A stretch of 18,772 nucleotides of DNA from Haloarculaceae archaeon. GTDB taxonomy: Archaea; Halobacteriota; Halobacteria; Halobacteriales; Haloarculaceae. The stretch lies in contig JAHENO010000188.1 in assembly GCA_018609945.1 (NCBI GenBank), positions 1 through 18,772 of the forward strand, read 5' to 3'. Position numbers and translations under genes: made by a program. Positions 14,243-18,772 of the stretch are shown here, piece after piece. Under the pieces are notes generated by a model. It was not told the origin of the DNA, searched no databases, and saw only the letters and a list, made by a program, of their open reading frames with translations. Every line of letters begins with the position of its first letter. Position 1 is the stretch's first letter.

Positions 14243-14263
14243 CCTGCCTGGCGTATGCCGTCT

Positions 14264-15520
14264 ATGGAAACGTACGACCAGGTCTACGAGCTATACGAGG
14301 AACACGACACCGAGACCGTCCGTGCGCTGCAGGATCTCGCCGACCTGTTTCCACTCGTCGAGTCAGCCGTCGCGCTTGACCGCTGGCGAGAGATCGACGA
14401 CGAACTCACCGAGCGGAAAGGAGAGATCGAGGCGGCGTTCAAGGAGCGCGGCGAGACGTTGGCGGACCTCGCGACCCGGGCGCGCCAGGAACAGGCGTTC
14501 GTCGGTCTCGATCTCTACAACAAGTACGGGCGCCCCGTAAACGTGTTCGTCCTTGATGTCGACGAGACGCTACGCTCGACGGGGAGTACCGACAACGAGA
14601 TACCGCGGGACACGCTCAACCTTTTGACCGAGTTCCACCAGCAGGGTGTGCCGATCGTCATCTGCACCGGACAAACCCTGGAGAGCGTCAAGGGGTTCGC
14701 GATCCAGGGCCTCGGGAGCAAGATCATCCACTCGGGAAACCTCAGCATCGTCTACGAAACTGGCATCGGCGTCTTCACCCCGAAACACGGCGCCGACACC
14801 AAGCAACGGCTCTACGAGAACTTGGACGAGGAGATCCAGACGGTCTTCGCCGACATCCGTGCACGTATCCTCTCGGAGGCTCCCGAACCACTCCGCGACG
14901 GCTGTCACCTGCAGGGCAACGAGTTCAACATCACGCTGAAGCCCAACTTCGAGACTGGATCGTCAGCAGCCCAGGAGATCATCGACGAGGCGCTGGTCTA
15001 CGAACTCGATCTGCTTGGCGACGCTATCTCAGCCCTCGAGGAGGTCGACCACGCGGGCGGCCACTCCAGTGCCGAGTGGACACGCGCCTACTACGCCGAC
15101 CAGGACCCCGAGATCCGGGCGGTCCTCGACCGTGAGAGGGCGCTTCCGAACATTTCCGCGAGCGACGTTCCGGAGGACCTTGAGAGCATTCTCGAACGGA
15201 TCGACATCGGCTACTACGAGGGCGACGCCGCCGAAATCGGCAGTCTCGAACTGAGCAAGGTCGTCGGCGTCGAGGCGGCCTTCGACGTGCTCGGTATCGA
15301 GGACCCGTTCACGGTCGTGATGGGCGATTCCAAGAGTGACCTGCGTGTGATGCGCTGGGCCCAGGCGAACGACTTCGGGCTCGCAGCGGCCCCGGAACAC
15401 GCCTCGGAGAGTGTCGTCGACCACGTCGAGAGTACCGACGAACTCATCTTCGAACCGGGGCGTGCCGGTGACATCCTCCGGACGATACACGCACTGAACC
15501 AGTTCGCGAGCGACTCGTAA
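14264..15520 (+). CDS. HAD-superfamily hydrolase (Cof/SPP-like phosphatase) with N-terminal helical extension
   Basis: A 418-residue protein. Residues 1-90 are charged and predicted helical, with no motif I recognise. The HAD domain follows: motif I D98-VD100-ET (LDVDETLRSTG), motif II T135 (ICTGQT), motif III K332 (ELSKVVGVEAAF) and motif IV G354-DSKSD. The large cap domain inserted between motifs II and III is the C2-type cap of the Cof, sucrose-phosphatase and mannosyl-3-phosphoglycerate-phosphatase group, so a sugar phosphate is the likely substrate. It converges on gfcR (27 bases between stops) and is divergent from eno. The specific substrate cannot be inferred. Confidence 0.85.
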   Translation: METYDQVYELYEEHDTETVRALQDLADLFPLVESAVALDRWREIDDELTERKGEIEAAFKERGETLADLATRARQEQAFVGLDLYNKYGRPVNVFVLDVDETLRSTGSTDNEIPRDTLNLLTEFHQQGVPIVICTGQTLESVKGFAIQGLGSKIIHSGNLSIVYETGIGVFTPKHGADTKQRLYENLDEEIQTVFADIRARILSEAPEPLRDGCHLQGNEFNITLKPNFETGSSAAQEIIDEALVYELDLLGDAISALEEVDHAGGHSSAEWTRAYYADQDPEIRAVLDRERALPNISASDVPEDLESILERIDIGYYEGDAAEIGSLELSKVVGVEAAFDVLGIEDPFTVVMGDSKSDLRVMRWAQANDFGLAAAPEHASESVVDHVESTDELIFEPGRAGDILRTIHALNQFASDS

Positions 15521-15547
15521 TCCGGTCGCGTTTCGTCCGACTGTCGG

Positions 15548-16174
15548 CTACTTGTCGCCCATCTGGACCATCTGGATGAGCGAATACACCGGGACACCGC
15601 CTATCTCGTCCTGGCCGAGTTTGTCGGTCAGCACAACGCATGCTTTGGGAGTTCCGCCCTCGTCGCGTATCCGCTCGATAGTCTCGGTCATCGTCTGACC
15701 GGTGTCGATGTTGTCGTCGACGACGAAACAGTCGCTGTCCTCGATTGTCGCGAAATTCTGGGAGACGATGCCGGTGGCCTCGTCACCAGTGTCGTCGGAC
15801 GACTGGTACTTGCCGGGCATGTACACACCCAGGTCCGTGTCCAGTTCCTGACTGACGACCGTCGCCAGCGGGCCACCCGAGTGGCCGATGCCAACCGTGA
15901 GGTCAACGTCAGTCCCTTCGCCGGCGAGCAGGTCCCCCATGAGGGCACCGAGAAGCCCTAGCCGGTGACCGTCGCGGCCGATCGCACTCCAGTCGACGTG
16001 GACGTCCATCGGACTGTCCAGGGATTCCTCTCCCGACGGCTGGCGGCCGCTCTGGGCGACGAGCCACCTCGCCGTCTCGCGGGCGACGTTCAATTCGTCG
16101 GCGACCTCTCCCTCCGAGAGACCCTGCTGTGTCAGCGCCTGTGCGTTCTCGATGAGTGCAGCTATCGACTTCAT
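15548..16174 (-). CDS. gfcR: Transcriptional regulator GfcR (orotate-PRTase-like)
   Basis: A 208-residue protein with an N-terminal helix-turn-helix (about 6-42; GLSEGEVADELNVARETARWLV) and a type I phosphoribosyltransferase domain. The PRPP loop VVDDNIDTGQT is at 151-161. This arrangement is that of haloarchaeal GfcR, formerly annotated as PyrE-like, which in Haloferax volcanii activates glucose and fructose catabolism genes. The PRTase domain is expected to sense a metabolite rather than make OMP. A TATA-like TCTTTA (minus strand, about 16205) lies about 30 bases before the ATG. The gene is divergent from fbp, and the shared region carries short direct repeats, so autoregulation and fbp control are plausible but inferred. 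Confidence 0.93.
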   Translation of the reverse strand: MKSIAALIENAQALTQQGLSEGEVADELNVARETARWLVAQSGRQPSGEESLDSPMDVHVDWSAIGRDGHRLGLLGALMGDLLAGEGTDVDLTVGIGHSGGPLATVVSQELDTDLGVYMPGKYQSSDDTGDEATGIVSQNFATIEDSDCFVVDDNIDTGQTMTETIERIRDEGGTPKACVVLTDKLGQDEIGGVPVYSLIQMVQMGDK

Positions 16175-16217
16175 TCACGTGTGGTACGACTGCACCGGAT
16201 GGTAAAGATTTCGTCGA

Positions 16218-16247
16218 ACACTCCGGACACTCCCTCCACGGGACACC
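16218..16247. promoter_or_regulatory. Short direct repeats between the gfcR and fbp promoters (candidate operator)
   Basis: ACACTCC occurs at 16218-16224 and 16227-16233 with a 9-base period. A related GGACACC follows at 16241-16247. The cluster lies between the two TATA boxes (gfcR near 16205, fbp at 16254-16261), where an activator or repressor could act on both genes. Confidence 0.4.
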
Positions 16248-16253
16248 GATCCA

Positions 16254-16261
16254 TACTATAA
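16254..16261 (+). promoter_or_regulatory. TATA box of fbp
   Basis: TACTATAA is centred about 26-29 bases before both the GTG at 16283 and the ATG at 16287. The predicted mRNA start is 16283-16287. Confidence 0.6.
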
Positions 16262-16286
16262 TGTTGCTCCGGCGTCCAGAGGGTGT

Positions 16287-16328
16287 ATGGACAAACAGTG
16301 TCACAGACAGCTGAGAAGCGACCGATGA
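16287..16328 (+). CDS. Thirteen-codon upstream ORF overlapping the fbp start
   Basis: The ATG at 16287 lies at the mRNA start predicted from the TATA box. It opens a frame of 13 codons (MDKQCHRQLRSDR) whose TGA stop overlaps the fbp ATG at 16325 as ATGA. If translated, it would be a leaderless leader peptide coupled to fbp. The alternative is that fbp itself starts at the GTG at 16283 in another frame. Confidence 0.35.
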   Translation: MDKQCHRQLRSDR

Positions 16329-17170
16329 ATGGGCTAGACGGTGTCGTCAAGTCGGTCCAGCAGACGGCTCGCTACGTGGCGTCCCACCTCGCGGATCACA
16401 CCGGGACGGGCTCCGAAACGAACCCGAGCGGGGAAGCTCAGATTGGAGCCGACGTCTGGGCCGATCGCCTGTTCTTTGAGGAACTCTCCGAACTCGATGC
16501 CGTCGGCGCGTACGCGAGCGAGGAACGACAGGACGTAGTCGACTGTGGACGGGGATACAGCGTCGCGATCGATCCCCTCGACGGGTCGTCGAACCTCGCC
16601 TCGAACAACTCCGTGGGGACCATCGTCGGCGTCTACGACGCCGAACTGCCGGCGGCCGGTCGGGCGATGGTCGCCGCCATCATGGTACTGTACGGCCCCT
16701 ACACGACCATGGCCGTCGCCCGAGCGGACACCGACGGGGTAGGAGAGTTCCTGCTCCGCGACGGGTTCAGCGAGCGGTGGGGGACGTGCACGATTCCCGA
16801 GACCGCAACTGTCGTCGGGCTCGCAGGCAAAACCAGCGAACGCAGCGACGCGTGTAACGCCCTCGCCGATGAACTGAACCACGATCTGAAACCCCGGTAT
16901 GGCGGAGCGACGGTCGCGGATCTGCGACAGGTACTCGAGTACGGTGGTCTGTTCGGCTATCCGGCGACGACGACCAATCCTGATGGAAAACTCAGAGTAC
17001 ACTTCGAGTCCGCACCACTCGCCTACATCGTGGACGCGGCCGGCGGCAGATCCACGGACGGTACCCAATCGTTGCTCGACGTCGACCCGGATGGACTCCA
17101 CGCCCGGACGCCGACGTTTCTCGGCAACGGCGTACTCATCGAACAGGTGGAGACGGCGCTGACCGGGTGA
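16325..17170 (+). CDS. fbp: Fructose-1,6-bisphosphatase, class I
   Basis: A 281-residue (from ATG 16325) member of the FBPase/inositol-phosphatase superfamily. It hydrolyses fructose-1,6-bisphosphate to fructose-6-phosphate, the committing step of gluconeogenesis. Metal-site residues are E66 in YASEE and D83-PLDGSSN (83-90). The substrate region RYGGATVADLRQVL and the late metal glutamate E228 in HFESAPLAYIVDAAGG are present. The size fits the haloarchaeal class I enzyme. An in-frame GTG at 16283 would add 14 residues and could be a leaderless start; MNGLDGVV is preferred because it matches the usual N-terminus of the family as I recall it. The gene is divergent from gfcR and converges on pgk (43 bases between stops). 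Confidence 0.93.
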   Translation: MNGLDGVVKSVQQTARYVASHLADHTGTGSETNPSGEAQIGADVWADRLFFEELSELDAVGAYASEERQDVVDCGRGYSVAIDPLDGSSNLASNNSVGTIVGVYDAELPAAGRAMVAAIMVLYGPYTTMAVARADTDGVGEFLLRDGFSERWGTCTIPETATVVGLAGKTSERSDACNALADELNHDLKPRYGGATVADLRQVLEYGGLFGYPATTTNPDGKLRVHFESAPLAYIVDAAGGRSTDGTQSLLDVDPDGLHARTPTFLGNGVLIEQVETALTG

Positions 17171-17213
17171 GAGTGATCGCTGTAACGAAGTGCCGTCTCG
17201 CGTCGCACGTCGA

Positions 17214-18527
17214 TCACTCCGTCTGTTCGAGCATCTCGATCGCTACCAAGTGGGCACCAGTGAGCGCGCGGATGTAGGCACCCCCGGCGATCGAGACGTG
17301 GCTGAAGTCATCCTCGTCCATTCCGTACATCTCGATGGCCCTGGACGTGTCACCGCCGCCGACCACCGAAAAACAGTCGGTTTCTGCAATGGCCTCGAGG
17401 ACGGTGACTGTCCCGAGTGAAAACCGACTATCCTCGAAGACACCCAGCGCGCCCTTGAGGAAAACGGCCTCCGAGTCACGTACGACCGCGGCGAACTGCT
17501 CTGCAGTGTCGGATCCGATGTCGAGAAATACGCCGTCCCCTTCGATGTCGGTGACGTCGACTTCGGCGCGCTGTCCATCCGCGCCCTCGTAGGCCATATC
17601 GGAGGCAAGCAGCACCTCGTCGCCGCGCTCTGTGACGATTTCTTCGATGAGCGGGTGGTTGGTGTCCCACTGGCGGTCGAACAGGTCCATCTCTGCGTGC
17701 GTGTCGTACCCGACCGAATAGCCGGCTGCGCGCAGGAACAACTGGCCTGCGATCCCGCCGAGCAGGAACCGGTCGACCTTCCCGCCGAGGTGGGACATCA
17801 CGTCGATGACGTCGGTGGCTTTCGTTCCGCCGACGACCAGCGTCACCTGTCCCTCGAACTCCTGGCCGGCGATCGCCGTGTTGGCCTCGTACTCCGTTTG
17901 CATGACGCGCCCGGCATAGGCTGGCAACACGAGCGGGAACCCGACGAGGGACGCGTGCGAACGATGGGCTGACGAGTAGGCGTCGTTGACGTAGGCGTCG
18001 AACTCCCCGGCAAGTGTCCGGACGAACTCCGTCTCGGCTTTGATCCCTGGGTCTTCTTCGGGAAGTTCCTCGTCGCACATCCGGACGTTCTCCAACAGGA
18101 GTATCTCGCCGTCCCCGAGATCCCGTATCGCTGCGAGGGCATCCGCACCGAAGGTGTCGGGCACGAACCCGACTTCGTGGCCCACGTGGGTCGCCAGGAT
18201 GTCGGCATGCTGGTCGAGCGAGACGAACGTCTCGCCACCGGGACGTCCCTGGTGAGCCAAACAGACGACGCGGTGGCCGGCTTCCGCGAGTTCGCGAACC
18301 GTCCTGGCATGGCGCTCGAACCGACGGTTGTCCTGGACCTGACCACCTTTGACCGGAGCCTCCAGTTCGAGGTGGCCAGACCCTGCGAGTTCACTGATCG
18401 TCATGTCAGCTTCCTCGCTGCCTCGGTCGTCCCGAACAGGTCCGAACTCGACAGGTGAATTCAGATCGAGGCGCACGAGAACGCGCTGTGCTGGCGGCAG
18501 GTCGTCAAGCGTCTTGAACGAGGGCAT
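17214..18527 (-). CDS. pgk: Phosphoglycerate kinase with an internal 33-residue duplication
   Basis: A 437-residue PGK; the haloarchaeal enzymes I know are about 400. It transfers phosphate between 1,3-bisphosphoglycerate and ADP. The substrate residues D21 and N23 (RLDLNSP), the basic patch AHQGRPGG (91-98), VVGGTKATDVIDVM and the nucleotide loop VVGGGDTSRAIEMYG are all present. Residues 19-51 and 52-84 align without gaps at 14 of 33 identities, so the extra length is a tandem repeat. The active-site arginine of DNRRF survives only in the second unit (R69), whereas D21 and N23 come from the first. No sharp TATA box is seen upstream; an inverted repeat lies at 18536-18568. The start gives the usual MPSFKTLDDL. 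Confidence 0.95.
   Translation of the reverse strand: MPSFKTLDDLPPAQRVLVRLDLNSPVEFGPVRDDRGSEEADMTISELAGSGHLELEAPVKGGQVQDNRRFERHARTVRELAEAGHRVVCLAHQGRPGGETFVSLDQHADILATHVGHEVGFVPDTFGADALAAIRDLGDGEILLLENVRMCDEELPEEDPGIKAETEFVRTLAGEFDAYVNDAYSSAHRSHASLVGFPLVLPAYAGRVMQTEYEANTAIAGQEFEGQVTLVVGGTKATDVIDVMSHLGGKVDRFLLGGIAGQLFLRAAGYSVGYDTHAEMDLFDRQWDTNHPLIEEIVTERGDEVLLASDMAYEGADGQRAEVDVTDIEGDGVFLDIGSDTAEQFAAVVRDSEAVFLKGALGVFEDSRFSLGTVTVLEAIAETDCFSVVGGGDTSRAIEMYGMDEDDFSHVSIAGGAYIRALTGAHLVAIEMLEQTE
18276..18473 (-). repeat. Two 99-base tandem units inside pgk
   Basis: Unit 1 (18375-18473, residues 19-51) and unit 2 (18276-18374, residues 52-84) are equal in length and about 60% identical in DNA by hand alignment. 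Both end in GAACTCGC followed by a GGC glycine codon. The copies are diverged, so the duplication is old. Confidence 0.75.
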
Positions 18528-18535
18528 GAGGGTCT

Positions 18536-18568
18536 ACACAGTCGGCCGGCAGCGACAAAAAACTGTGT
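18536..18568. promoter_or_regulatory. Inverted repeat upstream of pgk
   Basis: ACACAGT (18536-18542) and ACTGTGT (18562-18568) form 7-base arms separated by 19 bases, 9-41 bases upstream of the pgk start. They flank the region where a TATA box would be (a run TTTTTTG on the minus strand). A dimeric regulator could bind here. The arm length is short enough for chance. Confidence 0.3.
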
Positions 18569-18629
18569 GTGATGCCGAGAGAGCCGAACGCGAGTTGCTC
18601 CCGTCTGAAATCGACCGCCCCTTTCGGGG

Positions 18630-18772
18630 TCAGTCGTCGGCGGCCGCTTCTGCGTCCGGTTCCGGTGCCGGGTCCTCGCTCTCCAGTTCGATGAGGTGTG
18701 TCCTGGTGGCGTAGTCGTAGAGGCCCCCGCCCAGGACCCCGCCGACGAGCGTCGAAACCGACGGCAGCCAGA
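18630..18772 (-). CDS. C-terminal end of an aquaporin/glycerol-facilitator-like membrane protein
   Basis: The frame enters from the right edge and ends at TGA (18632-18630), giving 47 residues. It begins WLPSVSTLVGGVLGGGLYDY, then a hydrophilic acidic tail rich in Glu, Pro and Ala. The hydrophobic segment matches the last transmembrane helix of MIP-family channels (typically 'VPxxGPLxGxxLGGLxYD'). Only the end is visible, so other membrane proteins remain possible. A glycerol channel would suit a neighbourhood feeding triose phosphates. Its stop is 102 bases before the pgk start, on the same strand. Confidence 0.6.
   Translation of the reverse strand, partial: WLPSVSTLVGGVLGGGLYDYATRTHLIELESEDPAPEPDAEAAADD

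Noticed and set aside
18617..18630. CCCC-TTTC-GGGG hairpin after the aquaporin-like gene
   Set aside because: The stem has only 4-5 pairs and no clear T-run follows on the coding strand, so a terminator cannot be supported.
1..18772. CRISPR arrays, insertion sequences, toxin-antitoxin pairs or defence islands
   Set aside because: I looked for spaced repeats, transposase-like frames and nuclease motifs and saw none; the unusual features are small regulators and control elements instead.

Overview
The window reads as chromosomal DNA of a haloarchaeon (class Halobacteria). It is GC-rich with strong G/C preference at third codon positions, its proteins are rich in Asp and Glu, many genes have a TATA-like box about 26-30 bases before the start codon (leaderless mRNAs), and its tRNA gene lacks an encoded CCA. 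Several proteins are close to haloarchaeal orthologues as I remember them, including the orotate-PRTase-like regulator GfcR. A sugar-using genus such as Halorhabdus or a relative would fit the gene content, but I cannot fix the genus from the sequence.

Layout. 1-2706: end of a conserved haloarchaeal gene (minus strand, cut by the edge), a divergent enoyl-CoA hydratase-family gene, a membrane protein with a cytosolic C2H2 zinc finger, and NAD+ synthetase (nadE, minus). 2851-2921: tRNA-Gly(CCC). 2922-4275: a gene-poor, compositionally mixed stretch with one small winged-helix (wHTH) gene. A second, related wHTH frame converges on it and has no start codon. 4276-7125: porA-porB, a 2-oxoacid (probably pyruvate):ferredoxin oxidoreductase. 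7204-14058: triosephosphate isomerase (plus), then on the minus strand a divergent dihydrolipoyl dehydrogenase, glucose-6-phosphate isomerase, a 53-codon small gene, an HpcH/HpaI aldolase coupled to a D-2-hydroxyacid dehydrogenase, and enolase. 14264-18527: a HAD phosphatase converging on gfcR, fructose-1,6-bisphosphatase divergent from gfcR, and phosphoglycerate kinase. 18630-18772: the end of an aquaporin-like gene.

How it fits together. pgi, fbp, tpiA, pgk, eno and porAB cover much of the trunk from hexose phosphate to acetyl-CoA. They lie within 15 kb of gfcR, whose Haloferax orthologue activates sugar catabolism. No phosphofructokinase, aldolase (FBA), GAPDH, phosphoglycerate mutase or pyruvate kinase is visible. 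The genes are mostly separate transcription units on both strands, so this is a metabolic neighbourhood rather than one operon.

Most notable observations: a 33-residue tandem duplication inside phosphoglycerate kinase; short upstream ORFs that begin at the predicted transcription start and overlap the start codons of fbp and of the small wHTH gene; a wHTH frame whose expected start position carries a stop codon; and a repeat-bearing divergent gfcR/fbp promoter. I found no CRISPR array, insertion sequence, integrase or defence system.
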